A DNA stretch of 64,000 bases from Pseudomonas fragi (GTDB lineage Bacteria; Pseudomonadota; Gammaproteobacteria; Pseudomonadales; Pseudomonadaceae): NCBI RefSeq assembly GCF_002269505.1, contig NZ_NQKQ01000023.1, positions 1-64,000 on the forward strand. Direction: 5' to 3'. A program made the translations under genes and the position numbers. Within the stretch, counting starts at the first letter, position 1. The number at the start of each line of letters is the position of its first letter. Under the pieces are notes generated by a model. It was not told where the DNA came from. It was given only the letters and a program-made list of their open reading frames with translations, and made no database searches. Shown here one piece after another: positions 19,124-27,667 of this stretch.

Positions 19124-20305
19124 ATGTCGCCCCTGATCCGCATTCTCGCCAGCTTTATCGCGCTCATGATGGCAATGGGCATAGGTCGTTTCTCCCTGAC
19201 CCCGCAACTGCCGCACTTGATCAGCGAAGGCCAGATCGACCTGACGGGTGCCGGCCTGATCGCCGCCGCCAACTATCTGGGTTATCTACTAGGCGCACTG
19301 GACGCCATGCGCGCCAGACGCCCCGAGCAGGTGCGCGCCCGCTTGCACACCGGCCTGTGGCTGTGCGTTGTACTGACCCTGATTTCGTATTGGGCCTACG
19401 GGTTCTGGCCGCACCTGCTGCTGCGCTTTGGTGCGGGTATCGCCAGTGCCTGGGTGATGGTGATGATTACCGCACTCAGTCAGCACATAGCCATTACGGC
19501 CAATCGCCCACGTCTGGGCGCCCTGGTGTTTGCTGGCCCCGGAGCAGGGGTGATGCTGACCGGGCTACTGGCCCTGGCAGCCAATATCAGCGGGCAGGGT
19601 TCCGCCACACTGTGGATGATCTATGCTGTGGCGGCACTGCTGATGCTGCTGGTGATTCTGCCTGCCCTGCCGCAACCTGCCCCGCCAGCCACCCGGCCCG
19701 CAGGGAACCAGGCCGAAGGCCGCCAACCCGGTATTGCCCGCCTGGGAGCGATTTATGGCCTGTATGGCCTGGGCTACATCATCCCGGCGACGTTTTTGTC
19801 ACAGATGGCCAGCGCACGCTTCCACGGTCAGTGGCAAGCGGACCTTTTCTGGCCTGCATTCGGGCTGTGCGCGGCGACGGGCGTGGTATTGATCAGCTTT
19901 CGCCGCCCCCGGCCCACCACCACAGGCTTCTGGCTGATGGGCGGGTTGTGGATTCAAGCGCTTGGTGTACTGGCCTGCCTGCTGCCCGGCGGTACCGGGC
20001 TGGCTCTGGGGGTGATCCTGTGCGGCACGCCGTTTCTGGCCTGCATGCCGCTGGTCATGCAGCGCTCACGGGACCTCGCGCCCCACGCTACAGCGCGCAA
20101 CGCAGCCTTGCTGACCGCCTGCTTCGCCGTGGGCCAGCTCTGCGGCCCATTGCTGGCAGCATTGAGCAGCCATTTCAGCGGCGGCTTGCAACCGGCATTG
20201 ATCATCGCGGCCAGCGGGCTGCTGCTGGCCGGGGTACTGGCGTGGCAGTCGGTCAGTTCCCCAGCAGAGCGCGAACTTTGCGCCGCACCCACTGCTCGGC
20301 GCTGA
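19124..20305 (+). CDS. MFS transporter, YbfB/YjiJ family
   Basis: A 393-residue major facilitator with 12 predicted helices. The first helix has IALMMAMGIGRFSLTPQLP, the signature of the YbfB/YjiJ group, and AANYLGYLLGALDAMR follows as the helix 2-3 region. Divergent from a LysR gene. Its last 53 bases overlap the convergent EamA gene end, so both stops lie in each other's coding sequence. Substrate unknown; relatives are thought to export small metabolites. Confidence 0.88.
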   Translation: MSPLIRILASFIALMMAMGIGRFSLTPQLPHLISEGQIDLTGAGLIAAANYLGYLLGALDAMRARRPEQVRARLHTGLWLCVVLTLISYWAYGFWPHLLLRFGAGIASAWVMVMITALSQHIAITANRPRLGALVFAGPGAGVMLTGLLALAANISGQGSATLWMIYAVAALLMLLVILPALPQPAPPATRPAGNQAEGRQPGIARLGAIYGLYGLGYIIPATFLSQMASARFHGQWQADLFWPAFGLCAATGVVLISFRRPRPTTTGFWLMGGLWIQALGVLACLLPGGTGLALGVILCGTPFLACMPLVMQRSRDLAPHATARNAALLTACFAVGQLCGPLLAALSSHFSGGLQPALIIAASGLLLAGVLAWQSVSSPAERELCAAPTARR

Positions 20306-21182
20306 CAAAGGTAATGCCGCACAGCACCAGCACCGCGCCCACCACAAAGTTGATGCTCAGCGGCTCATGCAGCACCAGCACGCCAAAGGTCACCCCGAAG
20401 AGCGGGGTCATGAACGAGAACACCGCCAGGTTGGAAGCCATATAGCGCTTGAGCAGCCAGAACCACACCAGATAACTGAAAAACGACACCACCAGCCCCT
20501 GAAACAGCACGCTGGCGACCGCCACGGTGGTCAGGCTGACGTGGCCGATCTGGCCGCTGAAAGCGGCTATCAACAGCAGGCCGACAAAACCGACAATCAA
20601 TTGATAGAACAGGGTCAGGGTCACCGGTGCTTCTGACAACCGCGAGCCGCGCACCACCACCGTGGTCGCGCCCCAGGCCATACCGGCCAGAATGGCGTAG
20701 GCATCGCCCAGCAGCACGTTGCGATCCATATCGGCAAATGACATGCCGCCCGCGAATGAGAAAGCGATCCCGGCAAACGCGAGCAATATCCCCAGCCATT
20801 GCAAAGGCCGCAAGCGCTCGCTGGGCAACAGCCAGTTAATCCCCAGCGCGGTAAAAATGGGTGCGGTATAGAGAAATACCGACATATGCGCCGCGCTCGT
20901 CAATTGCAGGCCTTCGGAGATAAAGAAAAACTCCAGGCCGAACAGGCTACCCGCCAACAAACCGCCACGCCAGGTGGCAGGCACCTGGCTCCAGCCACCC
21001 TTCCAGCAGATCAGCAACCCAACCAACAGAGCTGAAATGCCGGAGCGCATGGCGGCCTGCATAACGGGTGCAATATCTGGCGCCGCAAGCTTGATGATGA
21101 CCTGTTGTACACCCCAGATCAGGCACAGCCCCAACATGACTTGCAGAGCGAAAGCATCCGTTGCTCGCCGCGAAACACTCAT
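20253..21182 (-). CDS. EamA/DMT family transporter
   Basis: A 309-residue ten-helix exporter with two EamA repeats: FGLEFFFISEGLQLTSAAHMSVFLYTAPIF in the first, SFMTPLFGVTFGVLVLHEPLS in the second. The C-terminus ends in a short basic tail (RRKVRALLGN), which overlaps the convergent MFS gene by 53 bases. Substrate unknown. Confidence 0.88.
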   Translation of the reverse strand: MSVSRRATDAFALQVMLGLCLIWGVQQVIIKLAAPDIAPVMQAAMRSGISALLVGLLICWKGGWSQVPATWRGGLLAGSLFGLEFFFISEGLQLTSAAHMSVFLYTAPIFTALGINWLLPSERLRPLQWLGILLAFAGIAFSFAGGMSFADMDRNVLLGDAYAILAGMAWGATTVVVRGSRLSEAPVTLTLFYQLIVGFVGLLLIAAFSGQIGHVSLTTVAVASVLFQGLVVSFFSYLVWFWLLKRYMASNLAVFSFMTPLFGVTFGVLVLHEPLSINFVVGAVLVLCGITFVSAEQWVRRKVRALLGN

Positions 21183-21253
21183 AGTTCACCCGAAAAAAAG
21201 CCATGCCAGAAACGGTCAGGAACAGCACAGAGATTGACGTGTTGCAGAAAGAG

Positions 21254-21658
21254 TCAGGACGCCCGCTTGCGTGCCGTCCAGTAGCCTGACAGCGCGGCAA
21301 GGCAGGTCAATAACCCGCCCCACGCCATGTCCATCAACGCCAACTGGGCCGACCAGCCTTGCAGGGTCGCCCAGTTGGTCATGTCATAGGTGCCGTAGGC
21401 CACCAGCCCGAAGAACGCGCCGCTCAATGCCGCTCTGCGCGCACTGCCACGGGCCAGTGCCGGCAACACTACAAAAAACACCACGCCCAGCACGTACAAC
21501 AGATAAAACACGATGGCAGGCCCCCACTTGGGTTGAGCCAGCATCAGCGTACCCAGCAGTTCTTTGTAAGTAGAACTCATGAGCACGCCAAGCCACAGGC
21601 CGTCGAGCACCAGAAAAGCCAGTAACGCACCGATATACGCCCACACTGCCTTGCTCAT
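21254..21658 (-). CDS. DUF2177 family membrane protein
   Basis: A 134-residue protein with four hydrophobic helices. LDGLWLGVLMSSTYKELLG and AYGTYDMTNWATLQGWS are the DUF2177 blocks. Function unknown; in other bacteria the family often accompanies photolyase or short-chain dehydrogenase genes, not seen here. It starts 22 bases downstream of the cvfB stop on the same strand and is probably in its operon. Confidence 0.85.
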   Translation of the reverse strand: MSKAVWAYIGALLAFLVLDGLWLGVLMSSTYKELLGTLMLAQPKWGPAIVFYLLYVLGVVFFVVLPALARGSARRAALSGAFFGLVAYGTYDMTNWATLQGWSAQLALMDMAWGGLLTCLAALSGYWTARKRAS

Positions 21659-21680
21659 GTCGCCAGCCCCTCGTGTTGGA

Positions 21681-22517
21681 TCAGATCAGTTCGATGCGGT
21701 CCGCGTGGATCGCAATCTTGCCTTCCTTGTACAGCGCGCCAATGGCTTTTTTGAAGTTGCCCTTGCTCACGCCAAAATGATTGCTGATGACTTCAGGGGC
21801 ACTTTTGTCGCTGACCGCGAGCACACCGTTGTTGTCGCGCAACTTGCTGAGGATCTTGGAGTTCAGGCTGCTGGCAGCTTCCTGACCGACCGGTTGCAGG
21901 CTGAGGCTGATCTTGCCGTCAGCACGGATTTCCTTGATGTAGCCTTTTTCCTGCTTGCCCGCACGCATGAACTTGAAGATTTCATTCTTGTGGATCAAGC
22001 CCCAATGCTTGTTGTTGATCACGGCTTTAAAGCCCATGTCCGTGGCCTCGGCCACCAACAGATCAACTTCCTGGCCGACCTGGTAATTGGCCGGGGTTTT
22101 GTCCAGGTAGCGGTCCAGACGGGCAGTCGCGGTGATGCGACGCGTGTGCTTGTCCAGGTAGACGTGCACCACGACATACTCGCCGGCAGTCATCTGACGT
22201 TTTTCTTCGGAATACGGCAACAGCAAATCTTTTGGCAAGCCCCAATCGAGGAATACACCAATGCTATTAACTTCAACCACTTTCAGGCTGGCGAATTCGC
22301 CAACTTGAACTTTTGGTTTTTCGGTGGTGGCAATTAACTTGTCAGCACTGTCCAAATAAACAAAGACGTTGAGCCAGTCTTCATCTTCGCTGGGAATATC
22401 TTTGGGAATATAACGATTGGGCAACAGGATTTCACCGTCGGCCCCGCCGTCCAGATACAAACCGAAGTTTGTATGTTTAACCACTTGCAAACTGTTGTAG
22501 CGACCGATTAAAGCCAT
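21681..22517 (-). CDS. cvfB: CvfB/YitL-type S1 RNA-binding protein
   Basis: A 278-residue protein with three tandem S1-like OB domains (about 1-65, 70-140, 145-215; for example YNSLQVVKHTNFGLYLDGG and GEFASLKVVEVNSIGVFLDW) and a C-terminal winged helix (about 220-278, VISNHFGVSKGNFKKAIGALY). This is the CvfB arrangement; Staphylococcus CvfB binds RNA and affects virulence gene expression. ATG at 22517 starts the S1 fold directly as MALIGRYN; five upstream codons in frame are unlikely to be used. Confidence 0.88.
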   Translation of the reverse strand: MALIGRYNSLQVVKHTNFGLYLDGGADGEILLPNRYIPKDIPSEDEDWLNVFVYLDSADKLIATTEKPKVQVGEFASLKVVEVNSIGVFLDWGLPKDLLLPYSEEKRQMTAGEYVVVHVYLDKHTRRITATARLDRYLDKTPANYQVGQEVDLLVAEATDMGFKAVINNKHWGLIHKNEIFKFMRAGKQEKGYIKEIRADGKISLSLQPVGQEAASSLNSKILSKLRDNNGVLAVSDKSAPEVISNHFGVSKGNFKKAIGALYKEGKIAIHADRIELI

Positions 22518-22875
22518 GTCCAATACCCTCATTACGTAGGCGGCATTCTACCCGAGTTTAGGGGGGCAAATTGGAGCGCCGCAGCCCGGTATCCAAAAAA
22601 TCTGCGAAAGGTTTGATTTATCAGGATTTTCCGTTACCCCTAGGGTGCCATTCGTCAGCCTGCCGGGGGTAGATCGCCCACCTGCGAACCTCTGAATTCA
22701 CTTCAAAACCCTACGCTGTTATGAATTAAAACAGCGAGTTAGCGGATCTTTATGCAACTGGCCGAGCCGTATTGCAAAGCGGCCCTATTATTTTACGAAG
22801 ATATTTAACAAGCAATTGTCAAGTATTTCAGGTACTATCGCTGGCCAAGTTATTTTCTACAGGTCAATAGCCGCC
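22518..22875. other. Intergenic region with no gene found
   Basis: About 358 bases between the divergent cvfB and the 59-residue small gene. Relatively AT-rich toward the right (poly-AT around 22785-22815). It should hold promoters for both genes, but I could not place -35/-10 pairs with good spacing. No hairpin terminator or RNA gene recognised. Confidence 0.6.
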
Positions 22876-23055
22876 ATGCGTGTAAAAGCATCCGCCAGCA
22901 AAGCAAAGCCAGCTCCCGCTGTTGAAACCAGTGATTCCATCAATGCTCAAATCGAAGCATTCCTGAAATCCGGCGGCGAGATTCAGCAAATCAACAAAGG
23001 CGTTAGCGGCCAAACTTTTGGCCCGTCCAAGCAAATCACGCTCGGCAAAAAGTAA
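22876..23055 (+). CDS. Conserved small Pseudomonas protein (59 residues)
   Basis: Basic, Ala/Lys-rich N-terminus (MRVKASASKAKPAPA) followed by a helical segment SINAQIEAFLKSGGEIQQI and a short GVSGQTF/ITLGKK end. I recall this as a conserved Pseudomonas hypothetical but know no function. A basic disordered arm plus one helix would suit a nucleic-acid or ribosome contact; this is only a guess. ATG at 22876 is preferred over one at 22816 because the conserved part begins here. Confidence 0.7.
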   Translation: MRVKASASKAKPAPAVETSDSINAQIEAFLKSGGEIQQINKGVSGQTFGPSKQITLGKK

Positions 23056-23111
23056 CACCCCCTCGCGTCATCTGGTCCTTATGCGCTTTGCCCTTCAAGG
23101 CGCTAGGACTA

Positions 23112-23166
23112 TCGATTTATCCCCTTTGTTCCCCTGCTGCTCCCCTGACTCGAATCGATAAATCGA
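23112..23166. repeat. Inverted repeat upstream of TorF-like porin
   Basis: Perfect 10-bp arms TCGATTTATC (23112-23121) and GATAAATCGA (23157-23166), separated by 35 bases, placed 84 bases before the porin start. Could be an operator with two half-sites or a long-loop hairpin downstream of the small gene. Confidence 0.5.
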
Positions 23167-23249
23167 CGAACGGAATTTTATTGCCGATTTTCCTGCGTAT
23201 GCTCCGAAGGCTCTGAATCAAGCCTTTGAGCCCAAATAGGGAGCCGATC

Positions 23250-23972
23250 ATGCTGACACGGGCGGTTTTGCTGGCCGGCACGCTGCTGACCAGCACCATT
23301 GCGGACGCACAGGTGTTCTCCCGCGAACTGGGCGACTTCGACCTCAAGCTGGCCACCCAGCCCAGCCGTAGCATGGCCCAGGGCCTGGTCAAACCCACAA
23401 GTGCAGGCTCGACCTTTCATGGCGGCCTGGACCTGACCCACGACAGTGGCTGGTATGTCGGCCAATGGGCGCCCACCATGGGCATCAAGCCAGGCAGCAA
23501 TCTTGAAGTGGATTCGTACCTGGGCTACAAGCACCCCTTCGACCAGACCCTGAGCTATGAGCTGGGAGTCATCCATTACAGCTACCCCAAAGTCGATTCA
23601 CTGGACAGCCAGCAGATCTTTGCCGGCCTCACCGTGCTGGGCACGCGCTTTGGCGCTGCTTTCAGCAATGACCCGAACCGCCGCGACAGCACCCTGTTTG
23701 CCGACCTTGGCGTCAACCAGCCGTTCGGTATCGGCGTGAGCATGAAATACACCACCCACCAATTGGGCACACCGGTGTCGATTGCCGAGGGCGGCAGCGT
23801 GCGTGCATTCAATGACTGGTCGATCAAGTTCTCGCGCCCCTGGATGGGCATCGACCTGAACCTGATCTACAGCGACTCCAGCCTGGACGGCACCGACTGT
23901 TCCGCCTATTCAGGGCAAAACACCCAGTGTGATGGGTTGCTGACATTTAAAGCCGAGCGGACGTTCTATTGA
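23250..23972 (+). CDS. TorF family putative outer-membrane protein
   Basis: A 240-residue protein with a signal peptide (MLTRAVLLAGTLLTSTIADA). The mature protein is beta-rich with motifs of the Gcw_chp/TorF family: TFHGGLDLTHDSGWYVGQW, YLGYKHPFDQTLSYELGVIHYSYP, and a C-terminal aromatic residue (ERTFY) typical of outer-membrane barrels. Two Cys residues lie in the final loop (DCSAYSGQNTQC) and may pair. The ATG at 23250 starts the signal peptide; an in-frame codon 8 residues upstream is rejected. Its role is probably a small porin. Confidence 0.8.
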   Translation: MLTRAVLLAGTLLTSTIADAQVFSRELGDFDLKLATQPSRSMAQGLVKPTSAGSTFHGGLDLTHDSGWYVGQWAPTMGIKPGSNLEVDSYLGYKHPFDQTLSYELGVIHYSYPKVDSLDSQQIFAGLTVLGTRFGAAFSNDPNRRDSTLFADLGVNQPFGIGVSMKYTTHQLGTPVSIAEGGSVRAFNDWSIKFSRPWMGIDLNLIYSDSSLDGTDCSAYSGQNTQCDGLLTFKAERTFY

Positions 23973-24009
23973 ACGTCCCGCTCCCCCGGCGCATCGAATT
24001 TGAGGCAAC

Positions 24010-24037
24010 AAAAAACCCGGCGCAGGCCGGGTTTTTT
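24010..24037. terminator. Bidirectional Rho-independent terminator
   Basis: AAAACCCGG / CCGGGTTTTTT stem-loop with A-run on the left and T-run on the right, between the convergent TorF-like and DEAD-box genes; works on both strands. Confidence 0.85.
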
Positions 24038-24055
24038 GTGAGCCATGCCAGCGAT

Positions 24056-25402
24056 TTACTCAGCCGCTGGTGCTTCTGGCTTGCGGCGCTTGAGCGGCGC
24101 CATGCCGTCTTTGCTGACCAGCGACAGGGCGTCGGTCTTCGGGCGGTTGGCAATCTTGCGCTTGGTCGGTGCCTTGGCAGCCGACTTCTTCTTGACGCCC
24201 TTGGCGTCGGTCTTTTTCTTCTTCACGCCAACAGCCTTACCCGAAGCCTTGACGTTTTTCGGGCCGCCGTAGGTACCTTTGACTTCCTTGATGGTACGGC
24301 GCTCGAAGCTTTGCTTCAGGTAGCGCTCGACGCTGGACATCAGGTTCCAGTCGCCGTGGCAGATCAACGAGATGGCCAGGCCATCATTGCCCGCGCGGCC
24401 AGTACGGCCAATACGGTGAACGTATTCGTCGCCGCTGCGTGGCATATCGAAGTTGATCACCAGATCCAGGCCGTCAACGTCCAGGCCACGGGCCGCCACG
24501 TCGGTAGCTACCAGAATCTTGACGCCGCCCTGCTTCAGCCGATCAATGGCCAGCTTACGGTCCTTCTGGTCTTTTTCACCGTGCAAGACAAACGCTTTGT
24601 AGTCCTGAGCCACCAGACGACCGTAGATACGGTCAGCCATAGCGCGGGTATTGGTGAAAACGATCGCTTTTTGATACGTCTCGTTTGCCAGCAGCCAGTT
24701 AACTATTTGCTCTTTGTGCTGGTTGTGGTCAGCGGTGATGATTTGCTGACGCGTGGTAGCGTTCAGCTGGCTGACCTGATTGAGCTGCAAGTGCTCGGCA
24801 TTGTTCAACACCTTGCCGATCATCTCGCGCAGACCCGAACCACCGGTGGTGGCCGAGAACAGCATGGTCTGCTGGCGATTAGGACACTCGTCGACCAGAC
24901 GCTGGACGTCTTCGGAGAACCCCATGTCGAGCATGCGGTCGGCTTCGTCGAGCACCAGCACTTCAACTTCTTTCAAGTCCAGGTTGCCAGCGTTCAGTTG
25001 CTCCAGCAAACGGCCGGGGGTGCCGATCAGAATGTCCGGAACCTTGCGCAGCATGGCGGCCTGGACCTTGAAGTCTTCACCGCCGGTGATCAGACCGGAC
25101 TTGATGAACGTGAACTGCGAAAAACGCTCAACTTCTTTCAGCGTTTGCTGTGCCAGCTCGCGGGTCGGCAGCAAAATCAACGCTTTGATGCTGACGCGGA
25201 TTTTAGCTGGACCAATCAGACGATTCAGAATCGGCAGTACGAAAGCGGCAGTCTTGCCACTCCCGGTTTGAGCTGTAACCCGCAGGTCACGCCCTTCGAG
25301 CGCGAGCGGGATGGCCGCTGCTTGCACAGGCGTAGGCTCGACAAATTTAAGCTCGGCCACAGCTTTAAGCAGGCGTTCGTGCAGGGCGAAATCGGAAAAC
25401 AC
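24056..25402 (-). CDS. DEAD-box ATP-dependent RNA helicase
   Basis: A 448-residue helicase: Q motif FVEPTPVQAAAIPLA, Walker A AQTGSGKTAAF, PTRELAQQ, GTPGRLLEQL, DEAD in LVLDEADRMLDMGF, SATTGG, HGEKDQKDR, VATDVAARGLDVDGLD and HRIGRTGRAG. After the RecA core (to about 370) comes a Lys-rich basic tail (about 385-448, with KKKTDAKGVKKKSAAK) likely to bind RNA. GTG at 25402 gives the canonical MFSDFALHERLL start with GAGG upstream; the frame is open further upstream but without family character. Likely role in ribosome assembly or cold growth, as PA2840-type helicases; the exact subfamily is not settled. Confidence 0.92.
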   Translation of the reverse strand: MFSDFALHERLLKAVAELKFVEPTPVQAAAIPLALEGRDLRVTAQTGSGKTAAFVLPILNRLIGPAKIRVSIKALILLPTRELAQQTLKEVERFSQFTFIKSGLITGGEDFKVQAAMLRKVPDILIGTPGRLLEQLNAGNLDLKEVEVLVLDEADRMLDMGFSEDVQRLVDECPNRQQTMLFSATTGGSGLREMIGKVLNNAEHLQLNQVSQLNATTRQQIITADHNQHKEQIVNWLLANETYQKAIVFTNTRAMADRIYGRLVAQDYKAFVLHGEKDQKDRKLAIDRLKQGGVKILVATDVAARGLDVDGLDLVINFDMPRSGDEYVHRIGRTGRAGNDGLAISLICHGDWNLMSSVERYLKQSFERRTIKEVKGTYGGPKNVKASGKAVGVKKKKTDAKGVKKKSAAKAPTKRKIANRPKTDALSLVSKDGMAPLKRRKPEAPAAE

Positions 25403-25594
25403 GGGTGCTACCTCGAAGAAATACAAAAAATCAGCGGCATAGAGTAACGGTTTCGAGCGCCAAGGCCGAGATACTTTGCACGAACGGCATGAAACAAATG
25501 GTTTTTTAGGGTCTTTAGTCCAATCAAGGCCCACAAATCGCCCTGAAGTGCTCTAATCCCATGGCCATTTATCACTTGGATAACGTTTTAGCTT

Positions 25595-26863
25595 ATGGAT
25601 ACTCAACCTCTCTGGAGCCAAATCCAGGACCTGTGGGCCAACCTGGATCAACATCCGTGGGTCTCGGCCATGCTGGGCCTGATCGTTCTGGTGGGCGTAG
25701 CCCTGCTGGCCGGTCACATTGCACGCATTATTGTCCTGCGCGTGACCAAAATGCTCGGTCGCCAACCGGCCCTGCACTGGATCAATGATTTACGCGAACA
25801 CAAGGTGTTCCATCGCCTGGCGCAACTGACTCCCTCACTGATGGTGCAGTTCGGGCGCAATCTGGTGCCGGACATGAGTGACAACGGTCGCCACTTCCTC
25901 GGTAACCTGGCGCTGGCCATTACCATTTTTGTCCTTACCCGCGTCATCAGCTCGCTGCTGGACGCCTTGCTCGATATCTATTCGCGCACCAATTACGCCA
26001 AGACCCGGCCGATCAAGGGCTACATCCAGCTGACCAAAATGCTGCTGTATGTGTTTTCAGCCATCATCATTGTCGCCACGCTGATCGACCGTTCACCGAT
26101 GTTGCTGCTGTCAGGGCTGGGGGCGATGTCGGCGGTGATCCTGTTGGTCTACAAGGACACTCTGCTGTCGTTCGTGGCCAGCGTGCAGTTGACCAGCAAC
26201 GACTTGCTGCGGGTCGGCGACTGGATCGAGATGCCTCAGGTAGGCGCCGATGGCGATGTAATCGATATCACCCTGCACACCGTCAAGGTGCAGAATTTCG
26301 ACAAGACCATTGTTTCAATCCCGACCTGGCGCTTGATGTCCGAGTCGTTCAAGAACTGGCGCGGCATGCAGCAGTCCGGCGGCCGCCGGATCAAACGCAG
26401 CTTGTTTATTGACGCAAGCGATGTTGCGTTCCTGACCGATGAGCAGGAGCAGCGTCTGGAAGGCGTGCGCTTGCTGAGCGATTACCTGCATCGCAAGAAA
26501 GCCGAACTCAAAAGCTGGAATGAAGCCCAGGGCAACGTGGCAGCCATGTCAGCCAACCGTCGGCGCATGACCAACATCGGTACTTTCCGCGCCTATGCCC
26601 TCGCCTACCTGAAAAGCCATGCCGATATCCAGCCAAACATGACCTGCATGGTGCGCCAGATGCAAACCACGCCTCAAGGCGTACCACTGGAGGTGTACTG
26701 CTTTACCCGGACCACGGTGTGGGACGAATACGAGCGCATTCAGGGCGATATCTTTGACTATCTGCTGTCAGTGCTGCCCGAGTTCGGTTTAAGCGTGTAC
26801 CAGCAACCCAGCGGCAACGACCTGCGCAAGGGGTTGTTGAGCAGGATACCGATCGAAGAGTGA
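25595..26863 (+). CDS. Mechanosensitive channel, MscS family (YbdG-like)
   Basis: A 422-residue inner-membrane protein. The membrane part (about 20-185) ends in the pore-lining helix LLSGLGAMSAVILLVYKDTLLSFVAS, followed by the MscS beta domain (RVGDWIEMPQVGADGDVIDITLHTVKVQNFDKTIVSIPT) and a C-terminal alpha/beta cage. Size and the PQVGADGDV insert match the YbdG (miniconductance, osmotic-stress) subgroup. Gating on membrane tension to release solutes is inferred from the family. Confidence 0.9.
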   Translation: MDTQPLWSQIQDLWANLDQHPWVSAMLGLIVLVGVALLAGHIARIIVLRVTKMLGRQPALHWINDLREHKVFHRLAQLTPSLMVQFGRNLVPDMSDNGRHFLGNLALAITIFVLTRVISSLLDALLDIYSRTNYAKTRPIKGYIQLTKMLLYVFSAIIIVATLIDRSPMLLLSGLGAMSAVILLVYKDTLLSFVASVQLTSNDLLRVGDWIEMPQVGADGDVIDITLHTVKVQNFDKTIVSIPTWRLMSESFKNWRGMQQSGGRRIKRSLFIDASDVAFLTDEQEQRLEGVRLLSDYLHRKKAELKSWNEAQGNVAAMSANRRRMTNIGTFRAYALAYLKSHADIQPNMTCMVRQMQTTPQGVPLEVYCFTRTTVWDEYERIQGDIFDYLLSVLPEFGLSVYQQPSGNDLRKGLLSRIPIEE

Positions 26864-26879
26864 TGTGCCTAGTCGGCGG

Positions 26880-27063
26880 CTGAAGGGTACGGGATGCGTA
26901 GCAAGCTGCCGAAGGCTGCGTTCGGCGTGGTGCGGCACCCCGACGAAGCCGTCGTCAAATCAAGCGACTCGGTGTATCCGCGATATTGAGTGCTCTGGTT
27001 TGACGACGGCTTCGCCGCCGGACGCAGCCTCGTTCATACGGCAGCTGCTACGGGCGGCTACAG
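26880..27063. repeat. Intergenic repeat block with inverted arms
   Basis: Convergent gap after the channel gene. Near-perfect inverted arms at 26942-26961 and 26997-27016 share GACGAAGCCGTCGTCAAA. Flanked by copies of a second repeat type (GCTGCCGAAGGCTGCG at left, GCAGCCTCGTTC with GCTACGGGCGGCTACAGG at right), the class also seen near 2200, 37260 and 62600. Confidence 0.75.
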
Positions 27064-27065
27064 GC

Positions 27066-27626
27066 TCAAGCCTGCTTGAACTGCGGGTCGCCAGTGAGTT
27101 TGAACAGCAACTCGATGCCCTGCGGCCAGGCGCCGTAGCCACCATCGCCATTGATATGCCCGGCATTCTCCAGCCACACCAGTTCACTGCCCCAGGCCTG
27201 GCTGAACGCCTCGGCACGCTCGCGGCTTACGTAAGGATCGTTGGTACTGGCTACGGTGATCGCATCAAAAGGCAGGGGATTGAGCGGCATGGGGCTAAAG
27301 CCAGTGGTGCCGGCCGGGTAACTTTCGGCCTCGGTATCACTTGGCGCCACCAGCAGCGCCCCACGTACGCGCCTTGCCTCCTTGGGGTGCTGCTGGGCCC
27401 AGCGGGCTATCAGCGTGCACGCCAGGCTATGCCCCACCAGCACCACAGGGCGCTCGCTCTTGGTGATCTTTTTATGCAGGTTCTGCACCCAGTCAATACA
27501 GACCGGGGTTTCCCAATCATCCTGCCTGACCCGGTGCAAACCGCTGTAGCGCTGCTCCCAGTGAGATTGCCAATGCTCTGTTCCTGAGTTGAACAGGCCC
27601 GGCAAGATCAACACCCTGACTGTCAT
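27066..27626 (-). CDS. RBBP9/YdeN family alpha/beta hydrolase
   Basis: A 186-residue serine hydrolase. LILPGLFNSGTEHWQSHWE is the family's first strand and loop, VLVGHSLACTLIARWA holds the nucleophile elbow GHSLA, and the remaining triad residues fit Asp in STNDPYVS and His in ENAGHINGDGGYGAWP. Family members have esterase activity on unknown substrates. Stands 41 bases downstream of an EamA gene on the same strand. Confidence 0.88.
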   Translation of the reverse strand: MTVRVLILPGLFNSGTEHWQSHWEQRYSGLHRVRQDDWETPVCIDWVQNLHKKITKSERPVVLVGHSLACTLIARWAQQHPKEARRVRGALLVAPSDTEAESYPAGTTGFSPMPLNPLPFDAITVASTNDPYVSRERAEAFSQAWGSELVWLENAGHINGDGGYGAWPQGIELLFKLTGDPQFKQA

Positions 27627-27667
27627 TCCGACTCTCCCTTAAGGCGATAGATGGACTGAGGTTGACC

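Noticed and set aside
23969..25447. Uninterrupted plus-strand frame of 492 codons over the DEAD-box gene
   Set aside because: Mirror of the helicase in a GC-rich genome; the helicase frame carries every family motif.
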